A DNA stretch of 64,000 bases from Pseudaminobacter sp047739745 (GTDB lineage: Bacteria > Pseudomonadota > Alphaproteobacteria > Rhizobiales > Rhizobiaceae): positions 97,757 through 161,756 of the forward strand of contig NZ_JBLLVA010000012.1 in the NCBI RefSeq assembly GCF_047739745.1, read 5' to 3'. The translations under genes were made by a program, and so were the position numbers. This document shows positions 42,712 to 52,295 of the stretch, piece by piece. How positions within the stretch are numbered: position 1 is the stretch's first letter; the number at the start of each line of letters is the position of its first letter. Below the pieces are notes generated by a model. The model was not told the DNA's origin. It ran no database searches and saw only the letters and a program-made list of their open reading frames with translations.

Positions 42712-43824
42712 ATGAATGAAATGATTGCTCGACGCCCCCCGTCTTTGACTATGGCCATTTACACATTTGTGACGCTAGGTGGCCTGATCTTAGCGGCCGG
42801 GGCCTGGCTTACCATCAATGATCGCTTGCAGGAGTTCCAGCAGGCAGCGCTTGCGGAGGCCGTCCAGACACGAGCGCGCGGAGTAGAGATGACGTTTGCC
42901 CGCGCTCTTTATCAGGAATGGCGCGACGCCCGAACGATTGCTCAGCAGTTTTCTCAGAAGGATCCTGTTGCCATCCGCTCGTCGCTTGATCTTCTAGCCG
43001 CAGATGACACCCGCGTCTCCTGGGCTGGGATTGCTGCCTCAGACGGAACTGTGACGACGGCCTCTGGGGGATTGCTCGAAGGCCGCAACGTCTCGTCTCG
43101 AGCGTGGTTTCAACGTGGATTGAATGGTGCCTTTGCAGGCGATGTCCATGAAGCCGTTCTGCTTGCCGAACTGTTGCCAGCTATCGATGGTGAGCCGCGC
43201 CGCTTCATCGATCTGGCGACGCCGGTTCCCGGACCTGACGGGCAAACCGTTGGCGTGCTCGGCTTGCACATCAATTTCGCGTGGTTGCAGGACCATCTGA
43301 AGGAGACGGCCCGCGCCCTTGCACTGGATGTGTTCCTCATCGACCGCGATGGCAACATCGTCGTTGGTACCGACGACTCCGTTTTCGGCCATATCGATTT
43401 GAAAAGCATCCGATCCGCCGCGATCGGTGCGGAGAATGCCATGGTCGAGCGCTGGCCTGATGGCCGTTCATATTTCACCTCGGTTATTCCGCAGGTGAGC
43501 TACGAGGACTTGCCGTCTTTTGGATGGAGCTTCGTGGCGCGCATAAGCAACGAGGCATTCGATCTAAGTCAGGCCTCGGTATCGAATGCTCTTATCTTGC
43601 TTTTAATGGGGTTCGGGCTTTTGCTCGCCGCGATGACCTTCCTTTTCGTACAGGTTTTCGTTGTGCCGATCCGAAACCTATCGGAGACGGCGACGGCCAT
43701 CCTGCGCGGCGAGGAGGTTTATCCGCTTGAATCGCGAAGCTCGGCTGAGGTTGGCATGCTCGGCGCGGCGATCGCACGTCTGCAGACCATTGAAATGAAT
43801 GCGCACGCCAAGCGAAATTTTTGA
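42712..43824 (+). CDS. dCache-HAMP membrane sensor without output domain
   Basis: A 370-residue protein. An N-terminal helix (LTMAIYTFVTLGGLILAAGA) is followed by a roughly 250-residue periplasmic dCache-type ligand domain (SWAGIAASDGTVTTASGG, RAWFQRGLNGAFAGDVHEAV, FGWSFVARIS), a second helix (ALILLLMGFGLLLAAMTFLF) and a HAMP linker (VVPIRNLSETATAILRGEEV), where it ends. There is no cyclase, kinase or methyl-accepting domain. The stop lies 1 bp from the stop of the convergent bgsA-like gene. An in-frame GTG at 42637 is an alternative start. Confidence 0.82.
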   Translation: MNEMIARRPPSLTMAIYTFVTLGGLILAAGAWLTINDRLQEFQQAALAEAVQTRARGVEMTFARALYQEWRDARTIAQQFSQKDPVAIRSSLDLLAADDTRVSWAGIAASDGTVTTASGGLLEGRNVSSRAWFQRGLNGAFAGDVHEAVLLAELLPAIDGEPRRFIDLATPVPGPDGQTVGVLGLHINFAWLQDHLKETARALALDVFLIDRDGNIVVGTDDSVFGHIDLKSIRSAAIGAENAMVERWPDGRSYFTSVIPQVSYEDLPSFGWSFVARISNEAFDLSQASVSNALILLLMGFGLLLAAMTFLFVQVFVVPIRNLSETATAILRGEEVYPLESRSSAEVGMLGAAIARLQTIEMNAHAKRNF

Positions 43825-43825
43825 A

Positions 43826-45802
43826 CTAACCCTTGCTGGAGAAAGATAACCGCCTACCAAGGTCCTTCAACAGACCACGATAGCGCGTTTGCGTTATCCC
43901 CGGAGCGTCTCCGACAGCATAGAAGCGTCGTAGCAATGCCTCATACTGCTCCATGGTCGGCTCCAGCAGGAGCCTGGCGCCGTCCTGCGTAGGCGAGGAT
44001 ACGATTGCGCGAACTGCACCAACATCCTTGATATCGATTTGGATCGGGTTGCTGTCTGGGATGGCGGCGCCGCGAACGCGAACCGTGTTCTGTGTCAGGC
44101 TGGTGATCCAGACCCGCATTTCCCGTCCGTCGATGTGAATCGTAGCCTGCTCCGGCGCGTCGCCGAGGTGCCGCTCGCGGCGAGGAAGCTCCACGCACAC
44201 GACGATCGTCATCGCAAGGACTACCAGATTGTAAAAGGTCCAGAACAGGATGACGAGCTTCCCGTCGCCGGCTTCGTTGAACGCGAAATGGTCAGAAAAG
44301 ATACCGATCAGCACACCGAACATGGTCAGCGCGAAAAGCAAGAGAAACGGAGCCATTAGCCGCCATTGGACAACAACCTTGCTGCGGTCTCCGCCCTTGG
44401 CTGTGACCGAGAAAGGGTGCCCTTTGGGCTGCAGCAGTCCGACATATGCCGCCCGTGTGATCGGAATTGCGCCGAGAAGCTGACTGACGTCATTGACAAT
44501 TGGAACTACAAGGCCTTTGGAGACGAAATTGAGACACAACATGGTCCAGAGGTAGTAGACGCCAAAGTAGTTGATCACGTCGGGCACCGAGGCGTCGACA
44601 ACGGTAATGTTGAAGAACCAGTAAAACAGCGGGAAGATCAGCGAGGCCAGTCTGAAGCTGAAGCTCGTGCTCCAGAACAGGACAGAATCCATAACGCTCC
44701 AGCGGTCGCGTATTCGCAGATTGTTTTTCGCCAACGGCCCGAAGCGACTGCGCGCAATCTGCATCAGGCCGAGGCACCAGCGAGCCCTCTGTGTCACATA
44801 CTCCTTTAGCCCCTCCGGCGCGAGGCCCTCGGTAAGTGCTTCGTTCAGGTAGACGGTGTGATGGCCCTTGTCCTGGAGGGCAAGAGTCAGCATGAAGTCT
44901 TCAGTTATGCTGTCGGTTGGAAAACCTTTGATGTCCCATATGGCAGACCAGCGTATCACCGACGATGTTCCGCAGCAGAAGGCAATTCCCCAGCTGTCGC
45001 GCGCCGGCTGCAGATGATCGAAGAAGAAGCGTTGCTCGTCGGGGTAGGATCGGCTCAGTCCGAGATTGTGCTGGATGGGATCCGCATTGAAGAAGTGTTG
45101 GGGAGTCTGGACCAGGCCGACATTTTCGGCATGGAACAGGGCGATCGTGCGCGAAAGAAAGTTCCGATGCGGGACGAAATCTGCGTCGAGCACCGCGATG
45201 AATTCTGGGGGCCCTTCACCGGAAAGCAAAGCGAGAGCGTTGTTCAAATTGCCTGCTTTCGCTCCCTTGCCATCGGTGCGCCGGACATAGCGTATGCCGC
45301 GCTTTTCGGCGAAATCACGCAGCCAGTCGCGCTGTCCATCGTCGAGAATAAAGACCTCGAAGTTGGGATATTCCATGGCTGACGCGCCAACGATGGTGCG
45401 CTCCAGAACCGCCTTTTCCTCATTGTAGGTGGCGATCAGAACGGCAACCCGGGGGGCCCTTACACCCCACCAGTTTACATTGTTGTTGGTCTCTTCCTTG
45501 CGATCACGGCTACGAGAAAGGATGAGAAACGCGCTGAGCGACGAGGCGGCAGCACCAGCCTCGATAACAAGGAATGACCAGCTCGCGAACCAGTCCCAAT
45601 CGAGCGAAAAGGGGGCGATCGTTTCCGTTGCCCGCCACCAGAGATAGCGTATCAACAACAATGCCGCGATGCCGAACAATATGCTTCGATGCAGATCGCT
45701 GGTCGGGCGCAAGAGCAAGGGAACGACCATCGCGGTGGCGAGCACGAGAGCCACCCAAACGAGACTCGAGCCCAATTCGGTGAGAAGAAACCACGGCGGC
45801 AC
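43826..45802 (-). CDS. bgsA: family 2 glycosyltransferase, BgsA-like mixed-linkage beta-glucan synthase
   Basis: A 658-residue inner-membrane processive glucan synthase. Cellulose-synthase motifs are intact: DDG at 154-156, DAD at 206-208, TED at 300-302 and QRARW at 338-342, with helices before and after the catalytic loop. The roughly 110-residue cytosolic tail starts RRERHLGDAPEQATIHIDG and lacks a classical PilZ D-x-S-x-x-G motif, like Sinorhizobium BgsA, whose C-terminus binds c-di-GMP and switches on mixed-linkage glucan synthesis. The gene order bgsB-bgsA with an HlyD-like partner also fits. Cellulose synthesis is less likely because bcsB-, bcsZ- and bcsC-type genes are absent. Confidence 0.82.
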   Translation of the reverse strand: MPPWFLLTELGSSLVWVALVLATAMVVPLLLRPTSDLHRSILFGIAALLLIRYLWWRATETIAPFSLDWDWFASWSFLVIEAGAAASSLSAFLILSRSRDRKEETNNNVNWWGVRAPRVAVLIATYNEEKAVLERTIVGASAMEYPNFEVFILDDGQRDWLRDFAEKRGIRYVRRTDGKGAKAGNLNNALALLSGEGPPEFIAVLDADFVPHRNFLSRTIALFHAENVGLVQTPQHFFNADPIQHNLGLSRSYPDEQRFFFDHLQPARDSWGIAFCCGTSSVIRWSAIWDIKGFPTDSITEDFMLTLALQDKGHHTVYLNEALTEGLAPEGLKEYVTQRARWCLGLMQIARSRFGPLAKNNLRIRDRWSVMDSVLFWSTSFSFRLASLIFPLFYWFFNITVVDASVPDVINYFGVYYLWTMLCLNFVSKGLVVPIVNDVSQLLGAIPITRAAYVGLLQPKGHPFSVTAKGGDRSKVVVQWRLMAPFLLLFALTMFGVLIGIFSDHFAFNEAGDGKLVILFWTFYNLVVLAMTIVVCVELPRRERHLGDAPEQATIHIDGREMRVWITSLTQNTVRVRGAAIPDSNPIQIDIKDVGAVRAIVSSPTQDGARLLLEPTMEQYEALLRRFYAVGDAPGITQTRYRGLLKDLGRRLSFSSKG

Positions 45803-45803
45803 G

Positions 45804-46997
45804 TCAGTTCCACAGGCGTCTTAAGAAATCGAGCGGCCGCGCCTCGAAAAAAACGCGCCCCGTTCTGCCGATCGCACACGCCAAGTCCGGATCTTGACGC
45901 AGACCAGGTGCCAGCAGCGTTACGTCATAGCGCTCGAGATGTCTTTTGCTGGGTGCGATGGCAAGATTGCGATAGATCGTAGCTGCGCCCGACCCTGCAA
46001 GACGTGTCACGGTGCTTTCGAAGAGGCGATCATCGCCACTGACTTTGAAGGTCGCGGCGTCGCCCAGCCGCAGCCGATTGTAAACGCTTTCGGTCACGCT
46101 CAGCGTAACGATCGTGGATCGGCAGTCCACCAATCGAATTATGTCCTGTCCGCGCTCGACGGTTTCGCCACTGCCTGCAAGTACCTCCCAAACCGAGCCG
46201 TTGACGTTGGACGTCAGCTCCGCTCCGCCGAGCCGGTTCACACGCCGGCGCTCCGCCTGGATGCGCCGATCCAGAGCCTCTGCCCGCGCGTTTTCCGCGT
46301 CGAGGTTAGATTTCAATTCGGCCACTCGAAGGGACAATTCAGACAGCTGCTGTTCCGAGTAAGGTGAATCGTTATAGCCATCCCCGAGGAACGTCCCTCC
46401 GCGTGCCGATTGAAGGACGATTTCGCTTGCTGCCGCCCGTTGCTTTGCGTCCTCCAGTTCGAGTTCGGCGACCCTCTGCGTAGCCTGAATGCGCTCAAAG
46501 CTGGCGGATGTTTCCAGGCCGCGGTCGCTTAGCTGTTGCGAACGCTTGAATGCCGCCGCGGCTTCACTGACGCGGGCATCCGCCGCAGCAGCCTGTGAGT
46601 TGGCGGAACGAAGCTGTGCTTCCAGCTGCCGCACGCGTTCTTCCCGATAAACCTTTGCCCGCAATCGCAGTCCCTCGATTGACCCTTCGATGTTGCCAAT
46701 TGTACGCGTCAGCCGCGCTATTTCGGCAGATACGAAGCCGCGTTCGCGGACAAGATCGTCAAGGCGGGTATTATCGACCAGCAGATCCTGGATGGAGCCA
46801 AGCGATTCCCGTTCGCTGATCCGCGTTCCCAAAGCCCGGCGCTCGATGGAGAGCGTCCCGGTGATCGGCGCGCGCACGGTCGTGAGGCGCGCGTTGATGG
46901 TCGCATCCGCGCTGGTTCCGGAGAGGTGTTCACCGGCGATGATGATGATGGCGACGACAATGACAAGAAGTCCGATGATCAATCTGGTAAGCCGCAT
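45804..46997 (-). CDS. bgsB: HlyD-like membrane-fusion protein, BgsB-like
   Basis: A 397-residue protein with one N-terminal helix (LIIGLLVIVVAIIIIAGEHL), a lipoyl-like half (ARLTTVRAPITGTLSIERRA), a long alpha-hairpin coiled coil (about residues 80-250) and the second barrel half (NVNGSVWEVLAGSGETVERG). This is the periplasmic adaptor layout. In Sinorhizobium, BgsB is required together with BgsA for glucan production or export. It lies 1 bp upstream of the synthase start and is the first gene of the operon. Confidence 0.82.
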   Translation of the reverse strand: MRLTRLIIGLLVIVVAIIIIAGEHLSGTSADATINARLTTVRAPITGTLSIERRALGTRISERESLGSIQDLLVDNTRLDDLVRERGFVSAEIARLTRTIGNIEGSIEGLRLRAKVYREERVRQLEAQLRSANSQAAAADARVSEAAAAFKRSQQLSDRGLETSASFERIQATQRVAELELEDAKQRAAASEIVLQSARGGTFLGDGYNDSPYSEQQLSELSLRVAELKSNLDAENARAEALDRRIQAERRRVNRLGGAELTSNVNGSVWEVLAGSGETVERGQDIIRLVDCRSTIVTLSVTESVYNRLRLGDAATFKVSGDDRLFESTVTRLAGSGAATIYRNLAIAPSKRHLERYDVTLLAPGLRQDPDLACAIGRTGRVFFEARPLDFLRRLWN

Positions 46998-47485
46998 GCT
47001 CTTCTCAAGTCGTGGTAATAAATACTCACGGCATTTCGATCAGAAATGAACCGATGTTGCAGGGAAGGGGCTAAGACGTTAACAAGTGGTTAGCGAAATA
47101 CGTGTGCTTCGAAAGCCGCTCTGACAAATCCGACCTTCCAGCGTTTTTGCGCAGGCGCCTCGCAGGGGGTGTTTATCCTTCCACCCGTTCAACTGGCTGG
47201 CAGACAACGTCGCCTCCGACTTTTCGCTGTGGTCAAAGGACTGGCGGCTGGACTTCAGGCGGTCCATCCGCACCCATGGGCGCTCGGCCTGGATTTGTGG
47301 CGGCTGAGCCGGCCATATCGCTCCTTAAAGCAAAACTTCGGTTTGCCGCTTTATCGCCTGCGGCCACAGCTTCGCTGGCGGCATGGGATTGAGGTGGCGG
47401 CCCGCACCTGATCGCACATCGACACGTAGCCGGGCCGATGCATCAGGAGTAGACTGCGATGGGAGGTGCGGCCAGGAGGTGTGTC
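46998..47485. other. divergent promoter region of bgsBA and the binding-protein gene
   Basis: About 490 bp between divergent operons. AGGAGGT of the rightward gene lies at 47474-47480. No operator could be recognised with confidence. Confidence 0.45.
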
Positions 47486-48580
47486 ATGAGCCGACTTCAC
47501 GCCGCTACGGCTTTTCTGGCATGTGCGCTCAGCTTTCAGGTCCAAGCTGAAGTTCTCATCGGGGCTGCGGGCCCGATGTCCGGAAAGCTGGCTTGGATTG
47601 GAGAACAGTTGCAGCGAGGCGCGGAGGCGGCAGTAATCGATCTAAATGGTCAGGGCGGCGTACTCGGCCAACCATTGCGCCTTGTCATTGCCGATGACTA
47701 TTGCGACCCCGCGCAGGCCACTGCGGCCGCCAAGAAGCTTACCGCAGACAAAGTGGTCTTCGTAGTCGGGCACTACTGCTCGGGGGCTTCGATCCCTGCG
47801 TCGGAAGTCTACGAGGCTGCAGGAGTGCTGCAGATATCGCCGGGTTCGACCAACCCACTTCTGACTGAGCTGGGTCGGCCCAACGTATTCCGCGTAATTC
47901 CCCGCGACGATGCGCAGGGAATCGCGGCCGGCGATTTTCTGGCCAAGCACTGGGGCAACAGGAAGATCGCCATCCTTCACGACAATACGACATACGGCAA
48001 CGGTTTAGCCGAGGAAACCAAGAAGCGGCTGAACAGCCACAACATAAAGGAAACGATCTATCTTCAGTACGAGCCCGGGAAGAGCGAGTATGCGGCGGAG
48101 ATGGCAAAGCTCCAGGAAGCTGGCGTTGAAGTGGTCTATGTCGGCGGATACCACACCGAGGTAGCGTTCATGGCAAGCGCCTCGCGCGATCGCGGATATC
48201 CGGTTCAGTTCATATCGGGTGACGCCATGGCAACCGAGGAATTGGCGCTGATCGCAGGCCCGGCGGCTGACGGCATTCTTTTCACGTTTGCTCCTGACCC
48301 GCGCCGAAACACGGAGGCTGCTTCCGTCGTTGCACGCTTTCGCGCTGAAAATTACGAGCCACATGCCTACACTCTCCTGACTTATGGCGCCTTCCAGGTC
48401 TGGGCTCAGGCTGTCGCCAAGGCTGGCTCCCTCGAACTTCCGGAGGTAATCGCGGCGCTTCGGGAGGGTGAATTCTCCACCGTGCTCGGTCCGATTGCTT
48501 TCGACGACAAGGGCGACCTAACGGCACAAAACTGGGTTTGGTACGTCTGGAAGAATGGGGAATATGTTCCTCTGAAATAG
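47486..48580 (+). CDS. LivK-type periplasmic binding protein, without transporter genes
   Basis: A 364-residue protein with a signal peptide (MSRLHAATAFLACALSFQVQ). The mature protein has the leucine/isoleucine/valine-binding type I fold: VLIGAAGPMSGKLAWIGEQL, VIDLNGQGGVLGQPLRLVIA, ISPGSTNPLLTE and FRVIPRDDAQGIAAGDFLA. The ATG at 47486 has AGGAGGT upstream. No ABC permease or ATPase gene is near; instead a membrane nucleotide cyclase follows 81 bp downstream on the same strand, which suggests that the protein presents a ligand to that sensor. Confidence 0.88.
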   Translation: MSRLHAATAFLACALSFQVQAEVLIGAAGPMSGKLAWIGEQLQRGAEAAVIDLNGQGGVLGQPLRLVIADDYCDPAQATAAAKKLTADKVVFVVGHYCSGASIPASEVYEAAGVLQISPGSTNPLLTELGRPNVFRVIPRDDAQGIAAGDFLAKHWGNRKIAILHDNTTYGNGLAEETKKRLNSHNIKETIYLQYEPGKSEYAAEMAKLQEAGVEVVYVGGYHTEVAFMASASRDRGYPVQFISGDAMATEELALIAGPAADGILFTFAPDPRRNTEAASVVARFRAENYEPHAYTLLTYGAFQVWAQAVAKAGSLELPEVIAALREGEFSTVLGPIAFDDKGDLTAQNWVWYVWKNGEYVPLK

Positions 48581-48661
48581 GATTGGCAGACTGCTGGCGC
48601 GGCCCGTGAACCAAGGCAAACCGGCGAGACGTGCTAGGCCGCATCAGCCGGATTGGTGTCA

Positions 48662-51121
48662 ATGCTCGACCGTCTTGGTATACGCGGCCGCCTGTTGCTG
48701 GTGTTCTTCGCCTTGAGCGCGATCAGCATGCTGTCGACGGTTGCCGCGATTTACGTTCATCTTGAAGTCGGCTCCGTCGTGGAACGAATTACACAGCGTC
48801 GCGTGCCCTCGGCATTCGCCGCCCTCCAGTTGTCCCGCCAGGCCGAACGAGTTGCCGCTGCGGCACCTTCCATGCTCGCCGCAACCAGCAAGTCGAAGCG
48901 CGCTGAAGTCTCGGCTGCGGTCTCGACTGAGATGGCGCGGCTCGAAGAACTGCTCGGATCGCTCAGGGGCACCACGCTCAGCAGCGAATCCATCGCTGAG
49001 ATCGAACAGGCAGTCCTGGGGCTAGCGCGAAACCTGCGGACACTTGACCGTCTGGTTGAGGCCAGGCTGACTGCCGTCGCCCGGAAGGAAGAGCTACTGC
49101 GGCGGTTGTCGGCCACGATAACCGCAAGCCTGCGCCTGGTGGCAGCCGGTATTCTGGTGGTGAATTCGAAGGTGTCCGGCTGGCGAGACTTAACCACGGA
49201 TTCGGCAACATCGCCTGAGCAACGCGCTGCGGTGACGGAGAGCGCCGTGCGGGCGATCGAAGACTACCTCCCGCAGCAAAAAGCGCAGCAGGAAATTGCG
49301 GCCATCAATGATGCGTTGTTGAAGGCCGCTGACGCGCCCACCTCCAGTGACCTTGCATTGATTGCCTTTCCGCTACAGCGCTCACTCAGCAGCTTGGAGG
49401 CCATAGCACCGGAGATCGAAGCGAAATTGCAAACCCGCTTTCGGCAAAGGACAGCGGAGTTTAAGGCGCTGATAGCAGGGGAGAGTGGCATTCCGAGTGC
49501 CCGCGGAGATGAGCTCGCCATCGTGGCTGAAGGTGAGAAGCTGGTGGCCGAGAACGAGCGGCTCTCTCGCGATTTGACCGCTGCGGTCGACCGCCTGGTG
49601 ACGGCAGCCGATCGGGAGATCGCGACGGCCGCACAAGAGACCGCCACCGTGCAGACTTTCGGAACAGGTATCGTTCTCAGCTCCGCCCTTTTAACCCTTT
49701 TTAGCTCGGTTTTGATCGTCTGGCTCTATCTGGATCGCAACCTTCTGGCCAGACTTGCCGCCGTCAGCCAGAGCATGCTCGCCATTGCCGGGGGCAATCT
49801 TCGAACGCCGCTACCCAAGGCAGGTGAGGATGAGATTGGTCGCATGGCCGAGGCTCTTCGCCTCTTCCGAAACACAGCAATCGAAGTCGAGGAGAAAAAT
49901 CTGCGTGAGGTGGCCGAAGCCCGCCAGCGCCTCGTCGATGCCATCGAAAGCATTTCGGAGGGCTTTGCGCTTTACGATGCGGAGGACCGACTGGTCCTCT
50001 GCAACAGCCGATACCGCGAAATCCTCTATCCTGATATGGATGATGCCGTGATTTCAGGAGCCCGTTTCGAGGCAATTATCCGTGCTGCCGTGGAGCGTGG
50101 GCTCATCGAGGACGCAAGCGGTCGCGAGGAAGAGTGGATTGCCGAGCGCCTTGAAGGGCATCGCAATCCGACTGGAACGCATATCCAGCGACGCAGCCCG
50201 GATCGCTGGATCCAAATCAGTGAACGACGGATTTCGGGCGGCGGCTCGGTCGCAGTCTACTCGGACATTACGGAGCTTAAGCTGCGTGAGCAGGATTTGT
50301 CCGAAAAATCGACGGCACTTGAAGCACTCTCGGGCAAGCTTGCCAAATATCTCGCGCCGCAGGTCTACAGTTCGATCTTCAGCGGCCGGCAAGATGTCAG
50401 AATTGCCAGCCAACGCAAGAAATTGACGATATGCTTTTCGGACATTGCCGGATTTACGGAGACCACCGACAAGATGGAATCTGAGGAACTCACGGAGCTC
50501 CTCAATCAATACCTAACCGAAATGTCCAAGATCGCTTCGGAGTTCGGGGCCACGATCGACAAATTTGTAGGCGATGCCATCCTGATGTTCTTTGGCGATC
50601 CTGAGACCCGCGGCGTAAAGGAGGACGCGATCGCCTGCGTTTCGATGGCGCTTGCCATGCAGAAGCGAATGGGCGAACTCGGCGAAACTTGGCGCAGCAT
50701 TGGCATCGAGGCGCCGCTGCGCTGCCGCATTGGCATTCACACGGACTACTGCACCGTCGGCAATTTCGGGAGCGAGGACCGGATGGACTACACGATCATC
50801 GGCGGGGCGGTGAATCTCACCGCGCGGCTGGAGCAGGAGGCAGCTCCGGGGTCCGTCCTCATCTCCTACGAGACGTTCGCGCAGGTGAGGGATGCGATCC
50901 ATTGCGAGGAAATAGGCCGCATTCGTGTCAAGGGACTAGCCTATCCGGTCGCGACCTATCACGTCGTCGACTTCAAGGCCAATCTGACGGCAGGCTGCGA
51001 CGCCATTCACAAGGAGTTGCCACATCTGAGGCTGGATGTGGAGCCGGAACTCATGTCGACCGGCGAGCGCGAAGAGGCGGCCGCGGCACTTCGCAACGCG
51101 CTCAATCGGCTTGGTCCCTGA
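48662..51121 (+). CDS. membrane class III adenylate/guanylate cyclase with TorS-like sensor, HAMP and PAS
   Basis: About 819 residues. A first helix (near 8-28) and a second (near 328-356) bound a periplasmic helical domain of about 300 residues resembling the sensor of TorS-type receptors. HAMP follows (to about 410), then a PAS domain (about 423-543, SISEGFALYDAEDRLVLCNS) and a class III cyclase domain (about 570-740). The metal-binding aspartates are present in FSDIAGFT and GDAILMFF, and GGAVNLTARLE holds the catalytic Asn-Arg pair, so it should be active. It makes cAMP or cGMP. Candidate starts are TTG, GTG and ATG within three codons; I take the ATG. Confidence 0.87.
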   Translation: MLDRLGIRGRLLLVFFALSAISMLSTVAAIYVHLEVGSVVERITQRRVPSAFAALQLSRQAERVAAAAPSMLAATSKSKRAEVSAAVSTEMARLEELLGSLRGTTLSSESIAEIEQAVLGLARNLRTLDRLVEARLTAVARKEELLRRLSATITASLRLVAAGILVVNSKVSGWRDLTTDSATSPEQRAAVTESAVRAIEDYLPQQKAQQEIAAINDALLKAADAPTSSDLALIAFPLQRSLSSLEAIAPEIEAKLQTRFRQRTAEFKALIAGESGIPSARGDELAIVAEGEKLVAENERLSRDLTAAVDRLVTAADREIATAAQETATVQTFGTGIVLSSALLTLFSSVLIVWLYLDRNLLARLAAVSQSMLAIAGGNLRTPLPKAGEDEIGRMAEALRLFRNTAIEVEEKNLREVAEARQRLVDAIESISEGFALYDAEDRLVLCNSRYREILYPDMDDAVISGARFEAIIRAAVERGLIEDASGREEEWIAERLEGHRNPTGTHIQRRSPDRWIQISERRISGGGSVAVYSDITELKLREQDLSEKSTALEALSGKLAKYLAPQVYSSIFSGRQDVRIASQRKKLTICFSDIAGFTETTDKMESEELTELLNQYLTEMSKIASEFGATIDKFVGDAILMFFGDPETRGVKEDAIACVSMALAMQKRMGELGETWRSIGIEAPLRCRIGIHTDYCTVGNFGSEDRMDYTIIGGAVNLTARLEQEAAPGSVLISYETFAQVRDAIHCEEIGRIRVKGLAYPVATYHVVDFKANLTAGCDAIHKELPHLRLDVEPELMSTGEREEAAAALRNALNRLGP

Positions 51122-51650
51122 CTTTGCCTGGTGTTCCATAGGATTTGCCCAACGCCGCTCTACGAACACAGATGACGCCGGGCAGCGTATAGGCAGGTGC
51201 GAGACGCGAATTATAGGCTGCCGCTTTTGACGAGAACGATTTAGCATGGACTGACGGGCACTTGCTATTAATGTCTGCGCCGGTCCTAACGCATAGCGGA
51301 GGCGAGGCTTTTCGTCATTGGCTAATTGCTGGACGCTCTGATCCGATCGCAGTTTTTGCCAAAACCTTAGTGAACGCTCGGTCGCGCCCTGTGCAGCATT
51401 CCAGCGGCTCGCGCTATTTTGAAGATCCCGCCCGGCGTGTCAGCGACGTCGCTCGTGGAAAGGAGGAATACAAGCGGCGCATCAAGCTGACCCGCGGCCC
51501 ACACCGCATGGGCGCCACATTGCCCTTTATGCGGATCAGAAAGCGGCCGCGGATGTGAATGTTTTCCACTCCACGAATCGATCGTCCGGCCTTTTCGTCT
51601 CATCGGTGTGGTAACTCGTTCCAAGCATGCTATGCGTATTGCAATGGCAA
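51122..51650. other. intergenic, no gene seen
   Basis: About 530 bp. No ribosome site is attached to a plausible frame. It separates the cyclase gene from the decayed methylase. Confidence 0.45.
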
Positions 51651-52295
51651 GTGAGAATCACCGTGATTGACCCTGCGACAGATCTTTTACGAACGGCCAA
51701 TGGGAAACGGTTTAAGACCCTACTGGCAGATCCGCCGTGGCAGTTTGTGAACCGGACCGGCAAGGTCGCGCCGGAACACCGGCGGTTAAATCGCTAGGGC
51801 ACCATGTCGCTGGCCGAGATAAAGGCGCTTCCCGTCTCATCAGTGAGTGATACGACCGCTCATCTTTATCTTTGGGTCCCGAATGCGCTCCTTCCTGAGG
51901 GGCTGGAAGTGATGGCAAGCTGGGGGTTTACGTATAAGTCAAATCTGATCTGGCATAAGATAAGGAAAGATGGCGGCTCGGATGGACGCGGCGTCGGTTT
52001 TTACTTTCGGAACGTGACTGAAATCATCCTGTTCGGCGTTCGTGGGAAGAATGCTCGAACGCGCGAAGCTGGTCGCACACAAGTGAACCTTCTGGCGACA
52101 CGCAAGCGTGAGCACTCACGCAAACCCGACGAACAGTATGACATCATCGAAGCCTGTTCACCCGGCCCCTATTTGGAATTGTTCGCGCGCGGGACTCGAC
52201 CGAAATGGACGGTGTGGGGGAACCAGGCCGACGACAGCTATGCGCCCACCTGGGACACATACAGCAATCACTCAAGGGCACTCGCGGCGGAGTGA
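51651..52295 (+). pseudogene. MT-A70-family DNA adenine methyltransferase with in-frame amber codon
   Basis: From a GTG at 51651 or 51663 the frame reads LLRTANGKRFKTLLADPPWQ, FVNRTGKVAPEHRRLNR, then TAG at 51795, then GTMSLAEIKALPVSSVSDTT and onward to 52295. The DPPW catalytic motif lies before the stop and the rest of the domain (LYLWVPNALLPEGLEVMASW; RKREHSRKPDEQYDIIEACS) after it, so only the TAG, probably a former Tyr codon, separates two halves of a normal enzyme of about 210 residues. It would methylate N6 of adenine. A later start at 51804 would lack the active site. Its 3' end overlaps the convergent endonuclease by 28 bp. Confidence 0.85.

Noticed and set aside
51804..52295. Taking the methylase as a shorter intact gene starting at 51804
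   Set aside because: That frame lacks the DPPW catalytic motif, which lies just upstream in the same frame before the TAG.
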